Assembly (NCBI GenBank): GCA_049889815.1
Contig: JBMHCR010000024.1
Span: 93,522-157,521 of the forward strand
Reading direction: 5' to 3'
Source of the DNA: JBPOFY01 sp049889815
GTDB taxonomy: Bacteria > Verrucomicrobiota > Verrucomicrobiia > Opitutales > Coraliomargaritaceae
DNA length: 64,000 nt
Below the pieces are notes generated by a model that was given only the letters and a program-made list of their open reading frames with translations, was not told where the DNA came from and made no database searches. The position numbers and the translations under genes were made by a program. Positions 16,763 to 25,745 of this stretch are shown piece by piece (the first letter of the stretch is position 1; each line of letters opens with the position of its first letter).

Positions 16763-18118
16763 CTAGTCTCTGCGAAGGCTGTCGAGAACTTCAAAGAATT
16801 TTGGAAAGGTTTTTCCGCAGCAGGCGGGGTCGTTGATGGCAAGCCAAGGCGCTCCATCTTCGAGGAGATCGAAACTCCCAAGAATACTGAAGCTCATCGC
16901 AAAGCGGTGATCTTCATAGGTGTCGATCGTGAGCAAGGTGCCTGCATTGCGAGCTTTGAGGGCGCGTGCGCGCAGCTCGTTTGGCTTAATGGAGACGGTT
17001 AGGGCGTCGTCCTCTTCTTTGACTAGTTGACCGAGCTTGGAAAGTTCCGCCGCCATCCCTGCAATGCGGTCTGTCTCTTGATGGCGGGTATGGCCGATGC
17101 CACAAATGCGAACGGATCCACCGAGCAGTGGAGAAATTGCAGCATAAGTGAGGAAGGTGTCGGAAATTCTGTTAAAATCGATCTCGCGGTGACCGCGCTG
17201 AATGTCACGCGGGTTAGCACAGCTTGCGGTCCATTCTTTGTTTTCTGCATCCACACGTAGGCCATGATGATTGAGCACCTCTACGAAATGGGCGTCACCT
17301 TGCAACGGGTCACCGCTGACATTTGGGATTTTGAGCTCACCACCGAGCACTGTAGTTAGGGCAAGAAAGTAGCTCGCTGCGGATAGGTCTGGCTCGATCG
17401 CGTAAACTCCGGGGCTTCTATAGGCAACTGCGGGTAAATCGTAACTGTTTGAACGACTGTGTTCAGTGAGTTCGGCACCGAAGGCCTCCCGAAGTTGGTT
17501 GGTGATATTCACGTAGAACGGTCTCACCCCAGGCGCAGTGAGTTTGACAGGAGCCGTTCCGCAAGGAGCGGCGATCAGCAATGCGGAAAGGATTTGGCTA
17601 CTGCTGCTCGCGTCGACCTCGCAGGATCCTCCTTTAAAACCTTTTGCTTTCAGGATGAACGGAAAAAAGCCGGTCTCGCCGTGAAACTCGAACTCGGCAG
17701 CGTCTAGCGCGGAGAGTGCATTTAGAAGACCAGACATTGGACGCTCGCGCATGGCTGGGTCGCCGTCTAGGTGGTAGACTCCACCTGCATTGAGCGCCAG
17801 AAATGCGGTTAAAAAGCGTGCTGCTGTTCCGGCATTACCGACGTGAATATTTGCTTTCTCAGCGGGAATTCGACCTGCTTGCCCGGCCACTGTGATCGAA
17901 TGGGATGCTTCCTCGACGATGCAGTTAAATCCGAGCGCCTGCAGCGCCTCGATCATGATCTTGGTGTCCCTGCTAAACAGCGCACCTTGGAGGCGTGTCT
18001 CGCCGCTCGACAATGCCGCAAGAATCAGAGCGCGGTTGGTAATGCTTTTGGATCCAGGTAGTGATACCGTGGAATTGAGACCTTTGGTGAAGGGTCGAAT
18101 CGGTAGGGGGTCGGTCAT
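16763..18118 (-). CDS. aroA: 3-phosphoshikimate 1-carboxyvinyltransferase (EPSP synthase)
   Basis: Sixth step of the shikimate pathway: transfers enolpyruvate from PEP to shikimate-3-phosphate. 451 residues from ATG 18118 (MTDPLPIRPF). The frame is open to an ATG at 18199, but that would overlap tyrA and add unrelated residues. Motifs: LPGSKSITNRALILAAL near residue 20, GNAGTAARFLTAFL and RERPM. The start follows the tyrA stop by 13 bp, and both enzymes serve aromatic amino-acid synthesis. Confidence 0.95.
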   Translation of the reverse strand: MTDPLPIRPFTKGLNSTVSLPGSKSITNRALILAALSSGETRLQGALFSRDTKIMIEALQALGFNCIVEEASHSITVAGQAGRIPAEKANIHVGNAGTAARFLTAFLALNAGGVYHLDGDPAMRERPMSGLLNALSALDAAEFEFHGETGFFPFILKAKGFKGGSCEVDASSSSQILSALLIAAPCGTAPVKLTAPGVRPFYVNITNQLREAFGAELTEHSRSNSYDLPAVAYRSPGVYAIEPDLSAASYFLALTTVLGGELKIPNVSGDPLQGDAHFVEVLNHHGLRVDAENKEWTASCANPRDIQRGHREIDFNRISDTFLTYAAISPLLGGSVRICGIGHTRHQETDRIAGMAAELSKLGQLVKEEDDALTVSIKPNELRARALKARNAGTLLTIDTYEDHRFAMSFSILGSFDLLEDGAPWLAINDPACCGKTFPKFFEVLDSLRRD

Positions 18119-18131
18119 GAATACGAAATGA

Positions 18132-18974
18132 TTACAGTTGATCCCGGTAGTTTTTGCCGCGTTCCAAAAGGGCGACCAGCTTGTGGGTTTCCTTGTCAAG
18201 TAGGGCGGTTTTCATTAAATGGAGCTCACCCTCGAGTCCGCAGATCGCGCTGATCACCTCCTCGCGGTTCTGTTCGAGAATCTGCCTCCAGAGGCTCGGA
18301 TCGCCGGAAGCGACTCTGGTGGAGTCTTTCAGGCCGCCGCCGGAAAAGTGTCCCCAAGAGGCGTCTTTATTTGCAAGGAGTCCGCACAGTGTGGACGCAA
18401 GTAGATGCGGCAGGTGACTGATGTGAGCGACGATCTCATCATGCTTCTCTGGTGACACAATCGCAGTTTGCATATCGATCGCCTCCCAGAATTCGATTAA
18501 GCGGTCTGTCTCTGCGGCTTGGGTCGTCGGTAGGGGGGTGACGAGACAGGTCGCGCCTTTAAATAGCTGGATGTTAGCATTCTCCAGGCCGCTGCGTTCC
18601 GACCCTGCCATCGGATGGGAGCCAATAAAGGTCGCGCTGTCTGGCACAGCATCGGTAGCTTCTTTACAAATGAGACTCTTTGTGCTCCCGACATCGGTAA
18701 TCAGCGCGCCTGGCGCTAGTGAATTGGATATTTGCCGGATTAGTGGAGCGATGGTTTCTACAGGTGTGCAAAGAACAATCAGGTCACTGCCTTCGCAGGC
18801 CTCGGCAGCAGTCTCAAATACTTTATCACACCAATCCTCGGTAATGCATTTCGCACGCGTCTCGGCACGGCGCGACCATGTATGGACAGAGTTCACTAGC
18901 CGGCGATCCTTTACAACCATCGCCAGAGAGGCTCCCAGAAGCCCGGGGCCTAGAATTGTCATCTGTTCAACCAT
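18132..18974 (-). CDS. tyrA: Prephenate/arogenate dehydrogenase
   Basis: NAD(P)-dependent oxidative decarboxylation of prephenate (or arogenate) for tyrosine synthesis. 280 residues: Rossmann motif GPGLLGASLAM near residue 10, VLCTPVETIAPLI, ITDVGSTKSLI and IGSHPMAGSERSG with the catalytic His region. There is no fused chorismate mutase and no C-terminal ACT domain, so feedback control by tyrosine may be absent or act elsewhere. It is the first gene of the tyrA-aroA-cmk-plsC operon. Confidence 0.93.
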   Translation of the reverse strand: MVEQMTILGPGLLGASLAMVVKDRRLVNSVHTWSRRAETRAKCITEDWCDKVFETAAEACEGSDLIVLCTPVETIAPLIRQISNSLAPGALITDVGSTKSLICKEATDAVPDSATFIGSHPMAGSERSGLENANIQLFKGATCLVTPLPTTQAAETDRLIEFWEAIDMQTAIVSPEKHDEIVAHISHLPHLLASTLCGLLANKDASWGHFSGGGLKDSTRVASGDPSLWRQILEQNREEVISAICGLEGELHLMKTALLDKETHKLVALLERGKNYRDQL

Positions 18975-19105
18975 CGCTTAACTTGAAACTTTCTTTGCTG
19001 TTTGAAGTCGAGTGATAAAAGCAAGTTTTGTCTTTTGCCTTGCCGCCCTCGAGTTGGAAGCTCATTTAGGCAGGCTGTTTCCTTTTTGTTTGTTTCCCAA
19101 TACCA

Positions 19106-20881
19106 ATGGCTAAGTCCAAAAAGTCTAAAGGTCGCCGTCTCTCTCACGAGCCCTCTGCAGCCAAGCGCGTATTTCATGTGCTCTTGGTTGCAATTATAGG
19201 CGTCGCTATTCTGTCGGGCTTTTGGTTTCTCACCCGTCTTGGTCCTCAAACCGTGGACTACCGGGAGGTCCGAGATAGCATGGTTGTCAGCGACGAGGTG
19301 CTAGCCTTGATGCAAGAGAGTATCGAACTCGAGGCCCAGTTTGAGGAGATCCTTGCGATGCGTGAGGCTCAAAGCGAGGATATAGCAATCCTAAAGCAGG
19401 CACTAGACAAGCAGGAGGAATATTTAGACTTGTTCCCAGGGGTTGATTCAAAAGCCGGAAATCGGGCTAGCTACCTTCGAAAGCGCTACCAAGATCTGGC
19501 GGCCAGTGGAATGCACGGTAGGAGTTTAGAACTGGAACGAGAGGCTCAGAAGCTCGAAGAGGCGGACGATTACGAAAACGCCCGCGTGAAGTATCGAGAG
19601 GCCTTCAGCTTGCAAAACCAGATTAATGAGTCCTTTCCAATCAGTTCTGCATACGATGTCGGACGAGCGACCCGGCTAGAGCGTATGGCTCAATTTTTAA
19701 TGGCACAACCGTTCTTCGAACGCAGCGTGCAATTGGAGAGGGAGGCTGAGGAATTCGTTCAGTCCCAGAATTGGGAAAAGGCTGAGGAGCTATTGAAGAA
19801 GTCGCTCTCGATTCAGGATCAATTGAACCGGGAGTACCGAGGCACGAACCAAGCAAGCGTTTCTCGATTGGAGGGGCTTCGTGTAAAGCTGGTCGGTATC
19901 CAATCGGGTCAAAGTTATCTTGAGATTGAGCGCGTTGCAAAACTAGCAGACGCGAGTCGCGTTGCTGGTGATAACCTCGAAGCTGCGAGGCTTTATGCGG
20001 AGGCCGCTCGTCTGCAGCAACGGTTGAATGAGTATTTCACCGATAGTCCTTACGTGTCCTCTGAGCAAGTTGCCGAGTTCGAGCGTAAGGCTCAGACCGC
20101 GCAAAGCTACGAACTTGGTCGCGATATTGAAGCGAATCATGATCGTCTCAATGAACTGCTTGCTGCCCGCAGGACTTTTAAAGCGTCCGAAGTGATTGCT
20201 GCGCTGCGGCGTGACATCAAGCAGATGGAAGAGGCCTACCCTCGTAGCTCTTTAAGAGATAAAGAACTGCAGTTGAAAGTTCGCTACTTGAACCTGGTGC
20301 AAAACGATTTGGGATTCATTCAGGATCGAGTTTATAGCGCTTTGCTTCCTATCCCTGAGAAGGAGGGCTGGAGGATGCTACGAACTGAGGTTTCGCAAGC
20401 GTTATACACCTTGATTATGGGAACGAATCCGAGTCGTAATCGAGGCGACCTGTTGCCGGTTGACTCCGTAAGTTGGACGGAAGCGAAAAGTTTTTGTAAT
20501 CGTTTGTCTTGGATTACCGGCAAGGAGGTTCGCCTGCCGACTGAGAACGAGTTTCGCCAAGCGCTCGGGAGGCTCCGTTACGTGGTTCTTGAAGATCACG
20601 TATGGAGCGCCGCCTCATCTGAGGGAGTGGCTAAAGAGGTAGGTAAGAAAAAACCATTTGCGAGTGGTTTCTATGACTTACTTGGTAATGTGAGCGAATG
20701 GCTGGAATCAATGGACCGTTATGATGACGAGGACGCACGCCATATTGGTGGGCACGCGCGGGATCGTATTGAAGTAGTTTTCACGGTTCCTGTTCGAGAG
20801 GCTGTTCGTGGTGAGCGGAACCGAATGACGGGATTTCGTTTCGTGCTTAAAACAGGCATTTCGGAGGAAGAAACGCGGTGA
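19106..20881 (+). CDS. Membrane-anchored helical-repeat protein with C-terminal FGE-like domain
   Basis: 591 residues in three parts. Residues 1-20 are basic and cytoplasmic; 21-44 form one membrane helix. Residues about 55-400 are helical and hold at least three copies of a 35-40 residue unit, at about 141-178 (LELEREAQKLEEADDYENAR), 209-245 (QLEREAEEFVQSQNWEKAEE) and 272-311 (ERVAKLADASRVAGDNLEAA), each ending in a LQxQLN-like segment. Residues about 415-585 match the formylglycine-generating-enzyme/sulfatase-modifying fold (VDSVSWTEAKSFCNRLSW, VRLPTENEFRQAL, GFYDLLGNVSEWLE, MTGFRFV). The Cys pair used by active FGE near the C-terminus is absent, so a binding or structural role is more likely than sulfatase activation. 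Topology suggests a periplasmic body. Confidence 0.75.
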   Translation: MAKSKKSKGRRLSHEPSAAKRVFHVLLVAIIGVAILSGFWFLTRLGPQTVDYREVRDSMVVSDEVLALMQESIELEAQFEEILAMREAQSEDIAILKQALDKQEEYLDLFPGVDSKAGNRASYLRKRYQDLAASGMHGRSLELEREAQKLEEADDYENARVKYREAFSLQNQINESFPISSAYDVGRATRLERMAQFLMAQPFFERSVQLEREAEEFVQSQNWEKAEELLKKSLSIQDQLNREYRGTNQASVSRLEGLRVKLVGIQSGQSYLEIERVAKLADASRVAGDNLEAARLYAEAARLQQRLNEYFTDSPYVSSEQVAEFERKAQTAQSYELGRDIEANHDRLNELLAARRTFKASEVIAALRRDIKQMEEAYPRSSLRDKELQLKVRYLNLVQNDLGFIQDRVYSALLPIPEKEGWRMLRTEVSQALYTLIMGTNPSRNRGDLLPVDSVSWTEAKSFCNRLSWITGKEVRLPTENEFRQALGRLRYVVLEDHVWSAASSEGVAKEVGKKKPFASGFYDLLGNVSEWLESMDRYDDEDARHIGGHARDRIEVVFTVPVREAVRGERNRMTGFRFVLKTGISEEETR

Positions 20882-20922
20882 CCTCATGCTGCGTATTTTA
20901 AAGGATCGCACGATTTTGTAGC

Positions 20923-21066
20923 GTGGAAAACGATAATTGTCAGGGCGCATCTACTCGCCAGTCAGAGAAAGCCAAACGCGTTCAGTCGATCATTTATGTT
21001 GTGATGGCAGTGTTAATCGTTTTACCCGTCGGCGTCGCATGGCTCGTAGGAGCGGTGAAATTTTAA
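20923..21066 (+). CDS. Tiny single-pass membrane protein (47 aa), tentative
   Basis: An open frame from GTG at 20923 to TAA at 21066. It encodes a polar, basic N-terminus (ENDNCQGASTRQSEKAKRVQ) and then one long hydrophobic helix (SIIYVVMAVLIVLPVGVAWL) with a short tail. The polar-then-hydrophobic layout is what a real small membrane protein would show. It follows the FGE-like gene by 41 bp on the same strand. An AAGGA lies 17 nt before the GTG, too far for a good ribosome site, so translation is unproven. Confidence 0.45.
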   Translation: MENDNCQGASTRQSEKAKRVQSIIYVVMAVLIVLPVGVAWLVGAVKF

Positions 21067-21525
21067 CGCAGCCTTTATCGAGCTCTAAAACCACCCTTAC
21101 CCTTCGGATTGTCTTTCTGATCGTAGGCTTCCGTGGCTGTTTTTGGTATCGCATGCCACGCCCGAATGAGTGTGATCGGCCTGCACAGTAGTAGTACCGA
21201 CCTATGTTTTTGTGAAGGATTTCGATCGAGCCGCTCATCGCCGATGCAATGTATCCTGCAACCTTGACCACAACCTGGACCAAGCTTACGAAACCGGCAG
21301 CGGGAAGCTTGCGAAGCACTTTATTCATTCTGCTTTGGCAGCTTTTTCCTAATAAGCTGTTGGTTTGTAATGTTTAAAAAATTCTCATGCGGGAAAGTCA
21401 AAGGATCTTAAAACACAGAAATCCTACTTGAATTTTCTTGGATTGTGGAGGTGTATGCGTATTCTCCGAAATTGACGGTAGTGGGTCTTTCAGAAAAATT
21501 CGAAACCGAATCAAACTATATCGAC
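21067..21525. other. Gap of about 460 bp with possible decayed transporter fragment
   Basis: No convincing intact gene. On the minus strand from 21328 a frame begins MNKVLRKLPAAGFVSLVQVV, followed by KVAGYIASAMSGSIEIL. This resembles the first helix and the SGSxxxL turn of cation diffusion facilitators, and later HSFGRGMRY recalls their HPFGYG motif. The 30 residues normally in between are missing and nothing after it matches. It could be a decayed gene remnant; the similarity is weak. Confidence 0.3.
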
Positions 21526-21732
21526 ATGAAAAACAAAACAGAGAGAGGTCTCACCCTTGTTGAAGTCATGATCCTAGTCGTTATCGGTGTCCTTCTTTTA
21601 TCCATGGCGATTCCTGCGTTCCAAAAGATTCGCGAGGCTTCCCAGGACAAGGCGGAGGTCGAAAACTTGCGCCAAGCAACAGATCAGGCACAGGTTAAAG
21701 GGTATCAAGATCAGCGAGGGTTTTCGAAATAG
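21526..21732 (+). CDS. Very short type IV pilin-like (pseudopilin) protein
   Basis: 68 residues. The N-terminus has a textbook class III signal: basic leader MKNKTERG, cleavage after Gly, then LTLVEVMILVVIGVLLLS with Glu at +5, followed by AIPAFQKIREASQDKAEVE. This is processed by prepilin peptidase and inserted in the inner membrane as part of a type II secretion or type IV pilus-like fibre. At 60 mature residues it has only the N-terminal helix and no globular head. ATG 21526 is preferred over 21445 because it directly begins the leader. No other pilus or secretion gene is near. Confidence 0.8.
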   Translation: MKNKTERGLTLVEVMILVVIGVLLLSMAIPAFQKIREASQDKAEVENLRQATDQAQVKGYQDQRGFSK

Positions 21733-22136
21733 CTCGGCGAATACCCTAAAGTCTTTTGCCCATGCTCTCTGTTAAGCTGCACAGCGTGATTGTATTGCCC
21801 CAAAGGGTACGAGGGCGGCAACTCGGTAAGAGGCCTTAGCTGAAAACTTGTGGAGAATCCTGCCTGCACGAGTGGAACAGGCAGCACGAGGCTGAGACTG
21901 ATACGTCATTGGCTGCTTCTCGAGAGGGAATAGGCGTTGAGGATGGAAAAAGCCTTTAGGAGGATCATTTCGAGTGCGATGAACCCCACTGTAGCAGGAG
22001 GCATTATTGAAGACTATTAATTTCAGAGCGAGTGTGGCTCGTAATGATTGATTCTGAAAGATGGCATGCAAAACGGGCTTCCGCGATCAATGTGTAAAGG
22101 TTTGCCCAATTGAAGGTATTTATTCTCATTACCATT
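21733..22136. other. Gap of about 400 bp with hairpin-rich sequence
   Basis: No coding frame is convincing. From 21795 to 21896 several pairings line up: TTGCC (21795-21799) with GGCAA (21817-21821); CTTAGC (21835-21840) with GCTGAG (21891-21896); and inside that a perfect 7-bp hairpin CTGCCTG/CAGGCAG (21860-21884, 11-nt loop). This could be a non-coding RNA or a long untranslated leader. It does not match tmRNA, RNase P or a riboswitch that I know. Confidence 0.35.
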
Positions 22137-22829
22137 ATGGACCTTTCGATAGTGATCCCGATTTATAACGAAAAAGATACCTTGCACGAAATCGTGTCAC
22201 GGGTCCGGGGCGTTGAGAGTATGGATGTGAAGGAAATTATTCTCGTCGATGACGGTTCAAGTGATGGCACGGTTGAGTTGCTCAAAGAGGGGTTTGAGGA
22301 TCCGGTCTTCAAGAAGCGCTTCCACGAGGTAAACCAAGGCAAAGGCGCAGCACTCAAAACCGGATTTGCCGTTGCGACGGGCGATATTGTGGCCATTCAG
22401 GATGCGGATCTCGAGTATGACCCGGCGGAGCTGCCCAGATTGATCAAACCGATTATCAATGATCAAGCCGATGTAGTGTTTGGCTCTCGCTTCGTGGGCG
22501 GCGGCGCCCACCGTGTGGTTTATTTCTGGCACATGATGGGGAATAAATTCCTCACCTTGCTCAGTAACATGGTCACCAATCTCAACCTCACAGATATGGA
22601 ATGCTGCTATAAGCTATTCCGGCGTGAGGTTCTGGAAAGAATAGAGGTCGAGGAGAACCGTTTCGGCGTAGAACCGGAGTTGACCGCTAAGGTGTCAAAG
22701 TTGAAGGTGCGGATCTATGAGGTCGGTATTTCTTATTATGGTCGCACTTATGAGGAAGGAAAAAAGATCGGTTGGAAAGATGGTGTCCGAGCGATCTACG
22801 CGATCATCAAGTATGGCATCTTTCGTTAG
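22137..22829 (+). CDS. Glycosyltransferase family 2, dolichol-phosphate-mannose-synthase-like
   Basis: Cytoplasmic-face GT-A glycosyltransferase that likely moves a sugar from a nucleotide donor to a polyprenyl phosphate. 230 residues from ATG 22137 (MDLSIVIPIYNE). Visible are the donor-binding VDDGSSDGT, the metal-binding QDADLEYDP (DxD) and GSRFVGGGAHRV, as in DPM1-like enzymes. There are no C-terminal membrane helices, so it is the soluble type. An upstream ATG at 22110 adds nine residues. The last 4 bp overlap convergent uvrC. Confidence 0.9.
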   Translation: MDLSIVIPIYNEKDTLHEIVSRVRGVESMDVKEIILVDDGSSDGTVELLKEGFEDPVFKKRFHEVNQGKGAALKTGFAVATGDIVAIQDADLEYDPAELPRLIKPIINDQADVVFGSRFVGGGAHRVVYFWHMMGNKFLTLLSNMVTNLNLTDMECCYKLFRREVLERIEVEENRFGVEPELTAKVSKLKVRIYEVGISYYGRTYEEGKKIGWKDGVRAIYAIIKYGIFR

Positions 22830-24301
22830 CTGCTGTCTTTGAGAAATTCAACAAGCCGTTCGGCAGTCATTTTGCCGATACCATCGAGCTTGGTGAGTTG
22901 ATCGACGGTCGCGGTGCGTAGTTTTTGAATCGAGCCGAAATGGAGCAGGAGCTGTTGCTTCCGTTTCGTGCCGAGGCGTGGGAAGTCATCCAGCACGGAT
23001 TCTTTCAAGCGCTTGCTGCGCAGTTCGGCGTTGAAGCTATTGGCGAAGTTGTGGGCTTCGTCGCGGATATGTTGGAGAAGTTGCAGCGCTGGATCATGAT
23101 GAGGTATGTTGAGAGGATCACGGCCATCGCTGAAAATCACCGTCTCGTTTTTCTTTGCGAGGCCGATCAATTGTGGAGGCTCGAGCCCCTGTGTAAGAAA
23201 GGCCTTCAGCGCGGCGCTGACCTGCCCGGCGCCACCATCGATGACCACTAGGTCGGGGAAGGACTTTTTCTCTTCGTAAAGCCGTCGATAGCGACGCCCC
23301 ACGACTTCTTCCATGGCTCGAAAATCATCGTTACCGATGAAGGATTTGATTTTGAAGCGGCGATAATTCTTGCGGTCGGGTTTGCCATCTTTGAAGGCAA
23401 CCATGGACGCTACGCAGAAGCTTCCGGAGATATGTGAGATATCGAAACACTCCATGTGCTTCGGCTGTCGAGGCAGGCCCAACAGTGTTTTCAATCGTTT
23501 CACGACCTGTAAATGATTGTGGCTGCCGAGCAGGTTGCGCTCGAATTTACGCGTTCTGCTGGCAGTGCGCTCCAGCGCCTCGACCATGTCTCTCAGCGAA
23601 GCCGCTTTTTCATAAGCGCGTTCTGCTGCAGCGTCTTTCATGGCTTCTTTTAAGTCAGCAATCCATTCGCGTGCTTGCCCTTCAAGAAACTCACAGGCGG
23701 CCTCGAGGCGTTGTTGATACTCTGCCTCGGTGATCTCGTTGGCATGTTCGTAAATCTCCGCGCGGGCGTCGTCGTAGAGGCGCCATTTGCCATCCTCAAG
23801 CTCGAACGGTTTCGCGTCGCTTAGCAGTATGCCGTATTTGCGGCGCAGTTCCGCGAGCGTCTTGCGCAAATGACCTGAATGCGCGAAGGGACCGTAGTAG
23901 CGCGAACTGGCATCGGTGCGGTTACGCGTCAGCCGAAAGCGGGGCAGTGTTTCGCGTGGATCGACACGCACCAAGAGGAAGCGCTTGTCGTCGGTGAAAT
24001 CAGTATTGTAGCGCGGCTTGTATTTCTTGATGAGTTGCCCTTCGAGCAGCAGCGCTTCCGCTTCCGATTTTACGATGATGATGTCAAAATCCCGAATCAG
24101 ATCGATCATCGCACGAATTTTTGGCTGCGCAACCAATAGCTTACGGGACGCTTGGAAGTAGGTGGATACGCGTTTCTTGAGATCTTTCGCCTTGCCCACG
24201 TAGATTGTTTGCCCGAGCCGATCCTTCATCATGTAGACACCCGGGCGATGCGGGAGTCTTCTGACTTTTTCTTTGAGGTTTATTTTATCGGACTCTGGCA
24301 T
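22826..24301 (-). CDS. uvrC: Excinuclease ABC subunit C
   Basis: Makes both incisions in nucleotide excision repair after UvrAB finds a lesion. All domains are recognisable: GIY-YIG nuclease (GVYMMKDRLGQTIYVGKAKD), UVR motif (AAAERAYEKAASLRDMVEAL), the RNase H-like 5' nuclease domain (MECFDISHISGSFCVASMV, VVIDGGAGQVSAAL) and a C-terminal helix-hairpin-helix pair (LPRLGTKRKQQLL, LDGIGKMTAERLVEFL). At 491 residues it is shorter than the E. coli protein (610), by compact linkers rather than a lost domain. Confidence 0.95.
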   Translation of the reverse strand: MPESDKINLKEKVRRLPHRPGVYMMKDRLGQTIYVGKAKDLKKRVSTYFQASRKLLVAQPKIRAMIDLIRDFDIIIVKSEAEALLLEGQLIKKYKPRYNTDFTDDKRFLLVRVDPRETLPRFRLTRNRTDASSRYYGPFAHSGHLRKTLAELRRKYGILLSDAKPFELEDGKWRLYDDARAEIYEHANEITEAEYQQRLEAACEFLEGQAREWIADLKEAMKDAAAERAYEKAASLRDMVEALERTASRTRKFERNLLGSHNHLQVVKRLKTLLGLPRQPKHMECFDISHISGSFCVASMVAFKDGKPDRKNYRRFKIKSFIGNDDFRAMEEVVGRRYRRLYEEKKSFPDLVVIDGGAGQVSAALKAFLTQGLEPPQLIGLAKKNETVIFSDGRDPLNIPHHDPALQLLQHIRDEAHNFANSFNAELRSKRLKESVLDDFPRLGTKRKQQLLLHFGSIQKLRTATVDQLTKLDGIGKMTAERLVEFLKDSS

Positions 24302-24387
24302 TTGTTACAAAATGGTGTAGCGTATTTGGGTCCACCTTAAGAGAAAGCAGTCGTTTCTCAAACAACAATTCCTCTAACAAATTCTCT

Positions 24388-25671
24388 ATGTCACAGCCTG
24401 CAAAAGTTGAAGTCATCAATTTTGGTGACGAACTACTCGTTGGTATACGAGACAACGCACACTTAACCTACATCGGAGAACAGCTCGCTCGTTTTGGCCT
24501 GCCCATACACCGTGCACGTATCATCACCGATGAGCCGGATGAAATTAAAAAGGCGTTCTCGGATGCATGGGAGCATTCGGATATTGTCATCACCACTGGA
24601 GGGCTGGGGCCCACCGCAGATGATCTGACTCGTGAGTCGATCGCTGCCGCACTTGGAGCAGAGCTCGTCTACGATGAGACGATTGAGGCAGCAATTCAGG
24701 CGCGGTTTAAAGTAATGGGTCGCACCATGGCGGATCACCACGTTAAGCAGTGCTACCGTTTCAAAGATGGTGTTGTGTTGGTCAATGAGCGCGGCACCGC
24801 ACCGGGGCTCGCATATGAGCGTGGCGGCAAGCGGCTCATCATGTTGCCCGGGCCCACGCACGAGCTGCAGCCGATGTTTGAGAAGACGGTCCTCCCGATG
24901 CTACAAAATATCGGAATTCTCGCCCAGGAAGAAGCCTACCTGCAGCTCCGCACCTGCGGCTCAGGCGAGTCCTCTATCGAGCAAATGATGCAGCCCCTGA
25001 TCGAGGCGCATCCTGCGCTTTCGGTTGCCTACTGTGTGCACTACGGGATCGTTGACGTGCGCCTGAGCAGTCGCGATGGTTCGATTTCTGCACAGAAACT
25101 ACAGGAGATGGGGCAGGAAGCGCGTCAGCTTTTGGGCGATGATTTTGTTTGTTTCGGGCATTGCTCTTTGGCAAAAGTCGTTTTTCACGAGCTGCGGGCT
25201 TTGGATCGCACCTTGGCCGTCGCAGAGTCCTGCACCGGTGGCTCCCTTGCAGACACCTTTACCAACATTGCTGGAGCCTCCAAGGTGTTTGTCGGGGGCG
25301 TGGTCTGTTACACCAACGATGTGAAAATGGACGTGGTCGGCGTTCCTGAGTGCTTGTTGGATCAACATGGTGCCGTCAGCTCCGAATGTGCGGTCGCATT
25401 GGCATCGGGCATTGCCGAAAAATTTTCCACGGACTATGGACTGAGCGTGACCGGCTTTGCCGGTCCCGGTGGTGGCGATGAGGCGAATCCAGTGGGCACG
25501 ATTCACCTCGGCTACCACTCTCCGGTTGGAGCTTGGTGCAAGACGGTTCGCTACACCGGTGGGCGTCTCGACGTGAAAGCACGCGCCGTGCACGCGGCCC
25601 TCGACTGGATGCGCCGCAAATTAAAGAAATACAAGATGGAAGAGATGCTCTGCTGTGGCGGGAAGGACTGA
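24388..25671 (+). CDS. cinA: CinA-family protein (nicotinamide-nucleotide amidase with MoCF-like domain)
   Basis: Two-domain protein of 427 residues. The N-terminal MoaB/MogA-like domain (FGDELLVGIRDNAHLTYIG, TTGGLGPTADDLTRESIAAA) carries ADP-ribose pyrophosphatase activity in known CinA proteins. The C-terminal PncC domain (VAESCTGGSLADTFTNIAG, VTGFAGPGGGDEANPVGT) deamidates NMN to nicotinic acid mononucleotide in the pyridine nucleotide cycle. Both domains are complete. A nicotinamide riboside uptake and kinase pair lies at 45-46 kb. Confidence 0.93.
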   Translation: MSQPAKVEVINFGDELLVGIRDNAHLTYIGEQLARFGLPIHRARIITDEPDEIKKAFSDAWEHSDIVITTGGLGPTADDLTRESIAAALGAELVYDETIEAAIQARFKVMGRTMADHHVKQCYRFKDGVVLVNERGTAPGLAYERGGKRLIMLPGPTHELQPMFEKTVLPMLQNIGILAQEEAYLQLRTCGSGESSIEQMMQPLIEAHPALSVAYCVHYGIVDVRLSSRDGSISAQKLQEMGQEARQLLGDDFVCFGHCSLAKVVFHELRALDRTLAVAESCTGGSLADTFTNIAGASKVFVGGVVCYTNDVKMDVVGVPECLLDQHGAVSSECAVALASGIAEKFSTDYGLSVTGFAGPGGGDEANPVGTIHLGYHSPVGAWCKTVRYTGGRLDVKARAVHAALDWMRRKLKKYKMEEMLCCGGKD

Positions 25672-25745
25672 GTGCCACCGGCTACACATTTCTTAGCTTG
25701 AGGCTTGGACAACTCAATTAGACTTGCTTTGCTGGTCAGCGTAAC

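Noticed and set aside
20990..21328. Minus-strand frame resembling the start of a cation diffusion facilitator
   Set aside because: Only one helix-like segment and a vague HSFGRGM motif match. The linking 30 residues and all later domains are missing, so it is noted only as a possible remnant in the gap entry.
21772..22071. 99-codon minus-strand frame in the hairpin-rich gap
   Set aside because: Composition is not protein-like, no family match is visible and no start signal is seen. The hairpins explain the region at least as well.
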